A stretch of 32,149 nt of DNA from Prolixibacteraceae bacterium (GTDB taxonomy: Bacteria > Bacteroidota > Bacteroidia > Bacteroidales > Prolixibacteraceae): NCBI GenBank assembly GCA_030602265.1, contig JAUWAB010000044.1:1-32149 (forward strand), read 5' to 3'. Below, in pieces: positions 6,803 to 14,263 of this stretch. The notes under the pieces were generated by a model, which saw only the letters and a program-made list of their open reading frames with translations, had not been told where the DNA came from and did not search any database. Each line of letters begins with the position of its first letter. Within the stretch, counting starts at the first letter, position 1. The translations under genes were made by a program, and so were the position numbers.

Positions 6803-8713
6803 ATGATGATGATTTTTACCTGGAACAAAATAACCGGCCTCCGCCGTTCGATGATTTTTTTGCTGGCTCTCCTGCTCTCTCTCTCTGCCTGTCAGACAAC
6901 CATAGAAGAAGAACTTTCCGATGAAGCCGCCATTCTCTCCTTTATGCTGAAAAAGTCGGAGAACCAGGGCCTTCCCAAAGACTACACGGGCACCATCGAT
7001 GAACCGACGCGCACCATTACCATCGTTGCCGACACCGATATTCCGCTCGATGCCGTTAAACCGTCGGTCACCCTTACCCCCGGAGCTACACTGAGTCCGG
7101 GAACCAATACAGCCGTTAATCTTTCAAAGCCTGTCAAATACAATGTCACCGCACCGTCGGGCCGCACGGTCTCCTACACCGTAACGGTATCCCTGCCATC
7201 CAAAAAAGCCGTAATCTCAGGATTGTCTGTCAACGACGCCATTTGCCCGTGGGACAGGACATCCTACTCATTTTTCTATCCGGTAACCGAAGCCGACCGC
7301 GCTGGTTCGAAATTCTTCTGTACCGGCGAGCACATTGCCGGCCTGCTGGTCGACGGAAAACAGGTGGCCAATGGCGGCACCCTCGCCCTGAGCAGCCTGG
7401 AACCGGGCAAAACCATCACCATCACCCCGCTCAACGGCGAAGGCAATCAGGGTGAATCGGTAAAACTGACCATGACTTCCCTTCCGCTGGTGAACATATC
7501 AACAAACCATTCCATAGTAAACGATCCCAAACGGGAATGCTTCATCTCTCTTATCGATCCGAAGCGCCGGACCAACGACAACATGCTGTACTTTCCCGCA
7601 CACCGGGCCGGCATCGAGACCCGCGGCGGACTGGCACAATCGTTTCCGAAGAAATCATACGCCATTGAGTTCTGGCATCCGCATGCCGATGAGGAAGTCG
7701 AAGAGGGCACCAGGCTCCTGGGCATCCGCAACGATGGCGACTGGATCCTCGACGCCATGTATGTCGACAGGGCCAGGATGCGCAACCGGCTCAGCATGGA
7801 CATCTGGAACGACATGAACCAGGTTCCGCACATCGCCCTTGAACCCAATGCCGTCAACGGAACCCGCGGATACCTGGTGGAGGTGTTCCTGAACGATGCC
7901 TACCTGGGACTATATACCCTCAGCGACCGTATTGACCGCAAACAGCTTAAACTCGACATGGCGGAAGGCCTCTCCTACAAAGGCTCCCACTGGTCGTCGG
8001 CTACCGAATTCTACAGTGGCGATGCTGCAATTAACAACTCCTCCGATACCTGGGACGGCTGGGAACTGAGGTACCAGGGCACTGCCCATGCCAGCGCCAG
8101 CCCTAAAATCAGGTGGGAACCGCTCCGCGATTTCATCCGGTTCACGGCAACATCAAACAACACCCTGTTCGCTTCCGACCTCGAAAAAAAGATCGATATC
8201 GACAACCTCGTCGACTACCTCCTTTTTACCAATATGTTAGGGGCCGACGACAACACAGGCAAGAACAGCTTCTTCTCCATCTACAACAACGCCTACCCGA
8301 AGTTCTTCATTACCCCCTGGGACCTTGACGCAACCTTCGGACGCAAATGGAACGGCGAGGCCATCGACCTGCGCAATGGTGAGTTTATCGGTGTCACCGG
8401 CGTTCCCCGCACGGATTCACGATATTGCAGGCCCAACGCCTTCTTCCAAAGGGTCTGGACCCAGAATCCATCCAATTTCAAAGGGAAAATGAAAGCCCGA
8501 TGGCAGGTCCTGAGAAATACCGAACTCTCACCACAGAATATTGCCCAAAGGATTGAAAAGTACAAAGCAGAAATGATCTCCTCCGGGGCGTATGCCCGCG
8601 AAAGGTCCAGATGGTCAGGGTCGGCCAACGAAATCAACGGGGAGGCCGCTTTCATGATCTCATGGCTTGAAAACAGACACCGGCAAATGGATGACATTGT
8701 AAACGGATTGTAA
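6803..8713 (+). CDS. CotH-kinase-family lipoprotein
   Basis: The protein (636 residues from the ATG at 6803; ATGs at 6806, 6809 and 6851 are alternatives) begins with basic residues, a hydrophobic stretch and the lipobox LSAC, giving a lipidated Cys at about residue 30. An N-terminal beta-rich segment (about 40-135) resembles the DUF5018-type domains of Bacteroidota surface lipoproteins. From about residue 230 it matches CotH-kinase family proteins, with KSYAIEFW, LLGIRNDGDWILDAMYVD-RARMRN and the late PWDLDATFGRKW segment. CotH of Bacillus spores is an atypical protein kinase; most Bacteroidota homologues are cell-surface proteins of unknown substrate, often with polysaccharide or adhesion genes. 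It stands alone here. An ATG at 6722 is in frame but would bury the signal peptide. Confidence 0.85.
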   Translation: MMMIFTWNKITGLRRSMIFLLALLLSLSACQTTIEEELSDEAAILSFMLKKSENQGLPKDYTGTIDEPTRTITIVADTDIPLDAVKPSVTLTPGATLSPGTNTAVNLSKPVKYNVTAPSGRTVSYTVTVSLPSKKAVISGLSVNDAICPWDRTSYSFFYPVTEADRAGSKFFCTGEHIAGLLVDGKQVANGGTLALSSLEPGKTITITPLNGEGNQGESVKLTMTSLPLVNISTNHSIVNDPKRECFISLIDPKRRTNDNMLYFPAHRAGIETRGGLAQSFPKKSYAIEFWHPHADEEVEEGTRLLGIRNDGDWILDAMYVDRARMRNRLSMDIWNDMNQVPHIALEPNAVNGTRGYLVEVFLNDAYLGLYTLSDRIDRKQLKLDMAEGLSYKGSHWSSATEFYSGDAAINNSSDTWDGWELRYQGTAHASASPKIRWEPLRDFIRFTATSNNTLFASDLEKKIDIDNLVDYLLFTNMLGADDNTGKNSFFSIYNNAYPKFFITPWDLDATFGRKWNGEAIDLRNGEFIGVTGVPRTDSRYCRPNAFFQRVWTQNPSNFKGKMKARWQVLRNTELSPQNIAQRIEKYKAEMISSGAYARERSRWSGSANEINGEAAFMISWLENRHRQMDDIVNGL

Positions 8714-8783
8714 CCTTTATGTTAATCTGAATTAACTTGCTTTAAAGTTTTTTTACCATTTCTTAACCGCCAAAGAGAAACTA

Positions 8784-8828
8784 TTTCAACATCGATTCCG
8801 TTATATATGAACGTAATCGATGTTGAAA
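8784..8828. repeat. Perfect 14-bp inverted repeat (45-nt hairpin)
   Basis: TTTCAACATCGATT (8784-8797) is exactly inverted as AATCGATGTTGAAA (8815-8828); after one mismatch the stem adds CGTT/AACG, leaving a 7-nt loop. It lies 16 bp before the start of the 73-aa orphan gene. No T-tract on either side, so it is not an intrinsic terminator. It may be an operator, a 5'-UTR structure or the end of a small mobile element. Confidence 0.75.
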
Positions 8829-8844
8829 GCAAAACAATTGAGTC

Positions 8845-9066
8845 ATGAAAACCGGAAAACACAGTAAGAACCAATTTAACCCCATGTTCGGAAGGTCAGC
8901 CTTTCAGGCTGGCTGGAACGCCCCGCAAAGAGACTACGATTCCATAAAGATCAGACAGGATTACAATAAATACCAATATGTCGTCGACTGGCAGATCGAA
9001 ACGGAAGATCAACCCCCCATCCCGGAGGGTAAATTTAAATCCGATTTACCGGATATCTATTTCTGA
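8845..9066 (+). CDS. Hypothetical protein, 73 aa
   Basis: A short open frame beginning ATG AAA ACC GGA and ending TGA. The product is soluble, basic at the start and acidic/proline-rich at the end (EDQPPIPEGKF), rich in Asn, Gln, Tyr and Asp, with no membrane segment, signal peptide or metal motif. I do not recognise it. The 45-nt hairpin directly upstream and the lack of any competing frame favour a real gene, but no clear ribosome-binding site or promoter was seen. It stands alone between the CotH-family gene and the nupC region. Confidence 0.5.
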   Translation: MKTGKHSKNQFNPMFGRSAFQAGWNAPQRDYDSIKIRQDYNKYQYVVDWQIETEDQPPIPEGKFKSDLPDIYF

Positions 9067-9217
9067 CCATCTTCTGAGCCTAAACCTTACTGCCCCCTGT
9101 CATTATCCGAAGCTGAAGGCGTATGTAGGCCTGTATCTGTGTATGCTTGATTTTGCCTCCAAAAAGTCGTAACTTGTATGATGCTATATATGCTGAAATC
9201 AAATCATCCACAGCATC

Positions 9218-9330
9218 ATGGAACCACATATCGTTATTTCAGCAAGTGGCCCCTGGTACACCCTCCTGTACAATCTTGGATTTTTAGCAGGCTTCATCCT
9301 TCTCGTCGCTGAAGGTTACCGGAGAAATTA
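9218..9330 (+). pseudogene. Truncated membrane-protein start, possibly Lgt-like
   Basis: From an ATG at 9218 the frame reads MEPHIVISASGPWYTLLYNL then a hydrophobic helix and VAEGYRRNYP, after which it continues only as the antisense of nupC. The first 38 residues look like a genuine N-terminus of a polytopic membrane protein, with a resemblance to the GP-x-WY-x3-Y-x-LGF start of prolipoprotein diacylglyceryl transferase (Lgt) family members. The rest of such a gene is missing. I read it as a decayed fragment left by a deletion or rearrangement that ended at the nupC stop codon (9328-9330). The frame itself stays open to 9502. Family resemblance is from memory and not certain. Confidence 0.4.
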
Positions 9331-10821
9331 TCCCAGCATCATCCCGATAATGGTGGCCGACATCAGCGAGGTAAGCGTGCCTGCGATCAGTGCCGGCACC
9401 CCATACTTCGACAACAATACCCTTTTGTTCGGCGCCAGCGACCCGATACCGCCGATCTGTATCCCGATGGAAGCCACGTTGGCAAACCCGCAAAGCAGGT
9501 AGGTAGCCATGATTACCGATTTATGAGAGGCAAAAACACCGGCGGTCTTTAGTTCGGCCAGACTGATATACCCGATGAACTCGGTAAGGATAAGCTTCTC
9601 TCCCAACAGACGGCCAACCAGCACAATATCTTCCGGGGTAATCCCGATCAGCCACATGAGCGGGGCAAAGGTATAGCCCAGAAGGAATTGCAGCGACAAG
9701 CCTTCATACCTACCGTTGGTAGCCGTGGCGATCAGCTCGTTCAGGGAAGTCCACTGCCCGATCTTACCGATCACAAAGTTGAACATGGCAATGAAGGCAA
9801 TGAAAGTCAGCAGCATGGCAGCCACATTGACAGCCAGTTTTACGCCTTCGCTGGTGCCGTTGGTAATCGAATCGAGCACGTTGCTCCCGATCTTGTCGCG
9901 GCTCACTTCTATGTCCCTGTTGATTTCGGTATCCGGGGGAACGATCATCTTCGAAAATACGATGGCCGCCGGGGCCGCCATCACCGAGGCGGTCAGCAGG
10001 TGTTTGGCAAACTCGAGCCTCATTACAGGGTCGTCTCCGCCTAACATGGCAATATAAGCCGCCAGCACACCGCCGGCAAGGGTTGCCATACCGCCGGTCA
10101 TCACCAGGAGGATTTCCGAATTGCCCATCTTGGGCAGGTAGGCCTTGATCATCAGCGGAGATTCTGTCTGCCCCAGGAAAATGTTTCCGGCCACCGACAA
10201 GGCCTCTGCGCCCGAAATCTTCAGGAAACGGGTGAAAATCCATGCAAGGGCCCAAACCACTTTCTGGATAACCCCATAGTAGAACAGGAGGCTGGTAAGG
10301 GCCGAAAAGAAAATGATCGTCGGAAGAACCTGGAAAAGAAAGATATATCCGTAGGTATTGGAATCCATCAGACCGCCTAATAAAAACTCGCTGCCCGCCT
10401 TGGTGAAATCAAGAATTTTCACGAAGATATGCCCGGCAAATTCAAATCCCGACCGGATAAAGGGGACATAGAGCACCCCGACCGCCAGCACCACCTGAAA
10501 AGCAATTCCGGTAAACACCGTACGCCAGGGGATATGCCTTCGGTTATGACTGAGCAGGTAACCCAGTCCGAGGAGTACGACCATCCCCAACAGTCCCCTG
10601 AACAGGGTCATAACGGCGAAGGGTTCCTCTCTGGTTTTGGCAAGAAGGAGTGCCGAGGTGTCGGCCCTGGCAGCAGAAGCCACCTGTGCGGCAGAATCCT
10701 CAGGTACAGCCTGTACTGCCGATGTATCCTGAAAAGGCACTCCGGCCGGTTCCTGGGCAATGGCCGCTGTGCCGGCAACCATCAGGAAAATAAAAAGAAG
10801 GTAAAGTAATTGCTTGTTCAT
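9328..10821 (-). CDS. nupC: Concentrative nucleoside transporter, NupC/CNT family
   Basis: The 497-residue protein imports nucleosides with Na+ or H+ across the inner membrane. The CNT core (about residues 75-497) shows the Nucleos_tra2 organisation with the signature GQTESPLMIKAYLPKMGNSE and the later LTEFIGYISL segment corresponding to the substrate-binding E-F-x-x-Y motif. About nine to ten hydrophobic segments are visible. Unusually for bacterial NupC (about 400 aa) it has an extra N-terminus: a cleavable-looking signal peptide ending in AIAQ (about residue 23) and an Ala/Asp/Ser-rich periplasmic linker to about residue 65, an arrangement I recall in other Bacteroidota homologues. It lies 111 nt downstream of bfn on the same strand, probably one transcript. 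Its 3' end is intact and runs tail-to-head into the fragment at 9218. Confidence 0.92.
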   Translation of the reverse strand: MNKQLLYLLFIFLMVAGTAAIAQEPAGVPFQDTSAVQAVPEDSAAQVASAARADTSALLLAKTREEPFAVMTLFRGLLGMVVLLGLGYLLSHNRRHIPWRTVFTGIAFQVVLAVGVLYVPFIRSGFEFAGHIFVKILDFTKAGSEFLLGGLMDSNTYGYIFLFQVLPTIIFFSALTSLLFYYGVIQKVVWALAWIFTRFLKISGAEALSVAGNIFLGQTESPLMIKAYLPKMGNSEILLVMTGGMATLAGGVLAAYIAMLGGDDPVMRLEFAKHLLTASVMAAPAAIVFSKMIVPPDTEINRDIEVSRDKIGSNVLDSITNGTSEGVKLAVNVAAMLLTFIAFIAMFNFVIGKIGQWTSLNELIATATNGRYEGLSLQFLLGYTFAPLMWLIGITPEDIVLVGRLLGEKLILTEFIGYISLAELKTAGVFASHKSVIMATYLLCGFANVASIGIQIGGIGSLAPNKRVLLSKYGVPALIAGTLTSLMSATIIGMMLG

Positions 10822-10932
10822 ATTCTTCTGTGATTTACGGTAGGATGCCGGCTGTCAGGTTCCCGGCGGACCCTGTGTTCGTTTTCTCCTGAAATCCTGA
10901 AACAGCCATAGGTGTATAAAAGAGGTGGTAAG

Positions 10933-11520
10933 TTATCTTTTTCGCCGTTTGATTTCATCGCGGATCATCGATGCCTTCTCATAATCCTCATTCTGAACGG
11001 CTTCAGAAAGAAGGCTCTCCAGATCGGCAAGGGTATATTTCTCATACACCGACCGGCCATGTCCGAACGACTCTTCATCACGGTGTTCCTTCACCGGCTT
11101 GTCTTCGTTCATGTCTAACACAATGCCGGCCTTATGCAGTATATCCTCAGTGGTATAAATCGGGCAACGGAACCGGAGGGCCAGGGCAACGGCATCTGAG
11201 GTACGGGAATCCACACTGATTTCCTTCCCGTCCATTTCAAAAAGCAGTTCAGAAAAGAAAATCCCTTCCTCAAGCTTGTGGATAACCACTTCCAGAAGGG
11301 CAATTTCAAAAGCGAGGGCAATATTCTTGACCAGATCATGGGTCAGCGGACGAGGGGGTTTCAGGCCTTCAAGCTGGATGGCGATAGCCTGGGCTTCCAC
11401 AGGCCCGATAATAATAGGCAACCGCCTGTCACCATTCTCCTCGGCCAGCACCAGGGCATAAGCGCCGGTCTGTGTCTGGCTTACCGATAGGCCTAATATG
11501 TTCAGTTTTACTTTTCGCAT
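10933..11520 (-). CDS. Bifunctional nuclease family protein (DUF151) with UVR motif
   Basis: The 195-residue protein has a DNase-RNase/BFN domain (Pfam DUF151) over residues 1-135, with the family hallmarks LPIIIGPVEAQAIA, RPLTHDL and VDSRTSDAVALALRF-x-CPIY. After a charged linker, residues 157-193 form a UvrB/UvrC-type UVR motif (LADLESLLSEAVQNEDYEKA...RDEI), the usual Bacteroidota architecture. Members of the family were described as nucleases with RNase and DNase activity in plants; the bacterial role is unclear. It is the first gene of a minus-strand pair with nupC and is divergent from rplU, 263 nt away. Start ATG at 11520 gives the canonical MRKVKLNILG. Confidence 0.92.
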   Translation of the reverse strand: MRKVKLNILGLSVSQTQTGAYALVLAEENGDRRLPIIIGPVEAQAIAIQLEGLKPPRPLTHDLVKNIALAFEIALLEVVIHKLEEGIFFSELLFEMDGKEISVDSRTSDAVALALRFRCPIYTTEDILHKAGIVLDMNEDKPVKEHRDEESFGHGRSVYEKYTLADLESLLSEAVQNEDYEKASMIRDEIKRRKR

Positions 11521-11555
11521 AGTTTGCCTTGCCTGTCAAATTCCAAGTTTATTTA

Positions 11556-11595
11556 ACCGCCATTGACAACCCGGAAAAGGCTCGTCAATGGCGGT
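11556..11595. repeat. 12-bp perfect inverted repeat in the bfn/rplU divergent region
   Basis: ACCGCCATTGAC (11556-11567) and GTCAATGGCGGT (11584-11595) are exact inverted copies with a 16-nt loop. The element lies 36 nt upstream of bfn and ahead of the rplU promoter. No T-tract adjoins it. It could be part of the bfn 5' UTR, an operator or a remnant repeat. Confidence 0.6.
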
Positions 11596-11667
11596 ATAAA
11601 ATTAATCGAAAAATCAGGCCTGCCCAATTTTTACCAATATTTTTAATTTAAAAAAAATACCAACAAA

Positions 11668-11698
11668 TTTGTTTATCTCTTGAAAATGACTACTTTTG
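11668..11698 (+). promoter_or_regulatory. rplU-rpmA promoter (Bacteroidota -33/-7)
   Basis: TTTG (11668-11671), a 19-bp spacer and TACTTTTG (11691-11698) match the Bacteroidota primary-sigma consensus exactly. Upstream DNA is A/T-rich like an UP element. Transcription would start near 11704, leaving an 80-nt leader before rplU. Confidence 0.88.
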
Positions 11699-11715
11699 CA
11701 GTCCCAAAAATCGAT

Positions 11716-11757
11716 CCGGTCAGGCCGGTAAGAGGGAACAAGAGTGTTTCCCGCCTG
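11716..11757 (+). promoter_or_regulatory. Structured 5' leader of rplU
   Basis: Within the leader CAGGC (11721-11725) pairs with GCCTG (11753-11757), and inside it GGGAA (11734-11738) pairs with TTCCC (11748-11752). A competing CCGG-TCAGG-CCGG hairpin (11716-11728) shares bases with the outer stem. Ribosomal L21 operons in several phyla carry leaders thought to bind L21; this may be an analogue, but it matches no family I can name with certainty. Confidence 0.4.
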
Positions 11758-11783
11758 GCGGACAAAACATTAAAAAGGTAATT

Positions 11784-12095
11784 ATGTACGCGATCGTTGA
11801 AATTGCAGGTCAGCAATTCAAAGTTGAAAAAGACAGAAAAGTGTTTGTACACAGGCTCGCAGCCGCCGAAGGAACTTCCGTGGAGTTCGACAAAGTGCTG
11901 TTGGTTGAGAATGACGGAAACGTGGCAGTGGGTACTCCCGTTGTTGAAGGCGCTAAAGTAACCGCTAAGGTCCTGGAGCACATGAAAGGTGACAAAGTAC
12001 TGGTTTTCAAGAAGAAAAGAAGGAAAAGCTACCAGAAAATGAATGGCCACCGCCAGTCGTTTACCCAGATACTCATCGAAGAAATTGTTGGATAA
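11784..12095 (+). CDS. rplU: 50S ribosomal protein L21
   Basis: A full-length L21 of 103 residues, the usual length. It starts [20 protein letters not shown] and keeps the [24 protein letters not shown][10 protein letters not shown] basic region that contacts 23S rRNA, ending in [10 protein letters not shown]. It is the first gene of the rplU-rpmA operon, driven by the promoter at 11668-11698, with rpmA starting 15 nt downstream. The sequence GGTAATT before the ATG is a weak ribosome-binding site, as is common in Bacteroidota. Confidence 0.98.
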   Translation: MYAIVEIAGQQFKVEKDRKVFVHRLAAAEGTSVEFDKVLLVENDGNVAVGTPVVEGAKVTAKVLEHMKGDKVLVFKKKRRKSYQKMNGHRQSFTQILIEEIVG

Positions 12096-12110
12096 TTAAA
12101 ATTAAAGACC

Positions 12111-12389
12111 ATGGCTCATAAGAAAGGTGTAGGTAGTTCGAAGAACGGACGCGAATCGGAAAGCAAACGACTTGGCGTCAAAATTTTTGGCGGCCAGTTT
12201 GCAAAAGCGGGCAATATCCTTGTTCGCCAGAGAGGCACTAAACATCACCCGGGCGAAAACGTGGGTATCGGTAAAGACCACACCCTGTTTGCTTTAGTGA
12301 ATGGCACGGTTGTTTTCAGCAAGAAAAAAGACAACAGATCTTACGTTTCCGTAGAACCTGTTGTAAGCGTTGACGCTGCCAGCAACTAA
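12111..12389 (+). CDS. rpmA: 50S ribosomal protein L27
   Basis: A 92-residue L27 starting [20 protein letters not shown], with the mature N-terminal tail that reaches the peptidyl transferase centre present directly after Met (no Firmicutes-type cleaved extension). The family core GGQ[33 protein letters not shown] is intact. It is 15 nt downstream of rplU and is followed by a strong intrinsic terminator at 12425-12464, so the operon has two genes; obgE, which joins them in many phyla, is absent here. Confidence 0.98.
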   Translation: MAHKKGVGSSKNGRESESKRLGVKIFGGQFAKAGNILVRQRGTKHHPGENVGIGKDHTLFALVNGTVVFSKKKDNRSYVSVEPVVSVDAASN

Positions 12390-12424
12390 TATTCTCCCTT
12401 AGGAATATATTATATCCTGAATAT

Positions 12425-12464
12425 AAAAAGAGGCTGTCTCAAAATTCCGAGGCAGCCTCTTTTT
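12425..12464 (+). terminator. Intrinsic terminator of rplU-rpmA
   Basis: AAAAAGAGGCTG (12425-12436) pairs with CAGCCTCTTTTT (12453-12464), and inner TC/GA pairs extend the stem; the 3' T-run gives a textbook rho-independent terminator 36 nt after rpmA. Because the 5' arm begins with A5 it can also work on the minus strand. Confidence 0.9.
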
Positions 12465-12781
12465 AATTCGCAGACCTCCCTGAAACGGCTTTCAATTATG
12501 GAATGCCCCCGGAAATGAACGGGCCGTTAAGCTTACCCCATTCATTTTCCTGCGGTTATTGCTACAGCCAACTTTTAACTTTTAGCTTCCGGCCCTCAAC
12601 TTTTCAGGTCCGGCTTACAACTATTCGCTGATAACTTTTTACTTTTGCCATATCATGTCTCTTCCGATGTGTGGAGTGTCAGGTCTTCAGGAATATCCGG
12701 AAAAATGCACAGCCGGCCGACTGCCAGACAGACAGCACCGGAGATACAGATTTAAACACTGAATTTTATTTACCTTGTACT
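12465..12781 (+). promoter_or_regulatory. serS upstream region with a possible -7 element
   Basis: This 317-nt gap has no gene I can support. Repeated AACTTTT words occur at about 12570-12640, the last leading into TACTTTTG (12640-12647), which fits a -7 element; the base positions 19 bp upstream are not TTTG. A start there would give a leader of roughly 130 nt. No T-box-like or other known riboswitch features were seen. Confidence 0.35.
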
Positions 12782-14053
12782 ATGCTTACATTAAAATACA
12801 TCCAGGAAAACCCGAATGAAGTGATCGAAAAATTAGCTAAAAGGAATTTCGACGCACGGGATATCATCCAAACCATCCTGCAGTTACGGGAAACCAAAAA
12901 CCAGACTCAGGTGCAGGCCGACAATGCCAAGGCGGAAATGAACCGTCTCTCCAAAGAGATCGGGATCCTGTTTAAAGAGGGCAAAACGGAAGAGGCCGGC
13001 CAGGCGAAAATCCGTACCGGAGAACTGAAAGAGAACATTCGTGAACTGGATCAGGTTTTTGCCGGAATTGACGAACAGGTGCAGGCCCTGCTGGTGCAGC
13101 TGCCCAATGTTCCCAACCTGGCCGTACCCTACGGCAAAGGCGCTGAGGACAATGAAGTGATCCGTTCCGGCGGCACCTTGCCTGAGCTTCCCGAAGGGGC
13201 TCTTCCCCACTGGGATCTGGCGGCAAAATTTAACCTCATCGATTTTGAACTGGGTGTCAAACTGACAGGCGCCGGATTCCCGGTTTACCGCGGAAAAGGG
13301 GCACAGCTGCAACGTGCCCTGATCAACTTCTTCCTGGAAGAGGCCCGGAAACAAGGCTATGAAGAAATCCAGCCCCCCCTGATGGTCAATGAAGCCTCGG
13401 GATTCGGGACCGGGCAGCTCCCGGATAAGGAAGGACAGATGTACCACGTCACCGAAGACAACTTCTACCTGATACCCACCGCGGAAGTTCCGGTGACCAA
13501 CATCTACCGGGATGTGATCCTCGATGCTAAAGACCTGCCGGTGAAAAACTGTGCATACAGTGCCTGCTTCCGCCGCGAGGCCGGTTCTTATGGCAAGGAT
13601 GTGCGCGGACTGAACCGCCTGCACCAGTTCGACAAGGTGGAGGTCGTGCAGATTGCTCACCCCGACCAGTCTTACGAAGTGCTGGAAGAAATGGTGAGCT
13701 ACGTGGAAAGCCTGGTGCAAAAACTGGAACTCCCCTACCGCATTTTGCGGCTATGCGGAGGTGATATGGGTTTCACATCGGCCATGACCTACGATTTTGA
13801 AGTGTGGTCGGCCGCCCAGCAGAAATGGCTGGAGGTGAGCTCTGTGTCCAATTTCGAATCGTTCCAGGCCAATCGCCTTAAACTGCGTTACCGCGATGAG
13901 GCCGGCAAGAAACCGCAACTGGCGCATACCCTCAACGGCAGCGCCCTGGCACTGCCCCGGATCGTTGCCGCCCTGCTCGAAAATAACCAGACTGAAGGTG
14001 GTATCCGTATTCCAAAGGCACTGGTAAAATGGTGTGGATTTGATGTTATCTGA
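12782..14053 (+). CDS. serS: Seryl-tRNA synthetase
   Basis: The 423-residue enzyme charges tRNA-Ser and tRNA-Sec with serine. Start ATG at 12782 gives MLTLKYIQENPNEVIEKLAK, the normal N-terminus; the frame is open 37 codons further upstream but that part does not look like SerRS. Residues 25-100 form the long antiparallel coiled-coil arm that grips the tRNA long variable arm. The class II catalytic core carries motif 2 (CFRREAGSYGKDVRGLNRLH-QF) and motif 3 (NGSALALPRIVAALLENNQ), then EGGIRIPKAL. Length and all key residues are standard. It is monocistronic, between the rplU-rpmA terminator and an intergenic repeat. Confidence 0.98.
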   Translation: MLTLKYIQENPNEVIEKLAKRNFDARDIIQTILQLRETKNQTQVQADNAKAEMNRLSKEIGILFKEGKTEEAGQAKIRTGELKENIRELDQVFAGIDEQVQALLVQLPNVPNLAVPYGKGAEDNEVIRSGGTLPELPEGALPHWDLAAKFNLIDFELGVKLTGAGFPVYRGKGAQLQRALINFFLEEARKQGYEEIQPPLMVNEASGFGTGQLPDKEGQMYHVTEDNFYLIPTAEVPVTNIYRDVILDAKDLPVKNCAYSACFRREAGSYGKDVRGLNRLHQFDKVEVVQIAHPDQSYEVLEEMVSYVESLVQKLELPYRILRLCGGDMGFTSAMTYDFEVWSAAQQKWLEVSSVSNFESFQANRLKLRYRDEAGKKPQLAHTLNGSALALPRIVAALLENNQTEGGIRIPKALVKWCGFDVI

Positions 14054-14104
14054 TTTAACGGGGGCGCATCAAAAATAAAAGCAGCACTGAACAGTTGCTT
14101 ATAG

Positions 14105-14207
14105 GCCACAAAGGCGCGAAGACAGGAAGGAACACAAAAAACAAATACTTTTTGGGCCACAAAGGCTATTCTCTTTGTGAATCTTGGTGTTTTCGCGCCT
14201 TTGTGGC
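14105..14207. repeat. Intergenic inverted repeat, GCCACAAAGGCGCGAA family
   Basis: GCCACAAAGGCGCGAA (14105-14120) is exactly inverted as TTCGCGCCTTTGTGGC (14192-14207), and similarity continues inward (ACA-nn-AAG). A third, direct partial copy GGGCCACAAAGGC begins near 14154. It fills the 210-nt gap between the convergent serS and rodA genes. I have seen similar GCCACAAAGGC...GAAGACAC words as dispersed intergenic repeats in Bacteroidota genomes. It could also act as a bidirectional transcription barrier, though without a T-tract. Confidence 0.7.
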
Positions 14208-14263
14208 ATAAAACCCACCTGCCACTCTCCTACCTTTTCCGCTAAAGTGCTAACCTGATAAAA

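Noticed and set aside
6456-6803. Plus-strand open frame of 115 codons across the tRNA region
   Set aside because: It is the antisense of tRNA-Gly and its terminator and carries no protein-like features.
12884-13720. 278-codon minus-strand frame
   Set aside because: Antisense shadow of serS; the product is His/Gln/Phe-rich without any domain, and serS is unmistakable.
14105-14207. CRISPR array or plain terminator
   Set aside because: Only two inverted and one direct partial copy, no regular spacers, and no T-tract.
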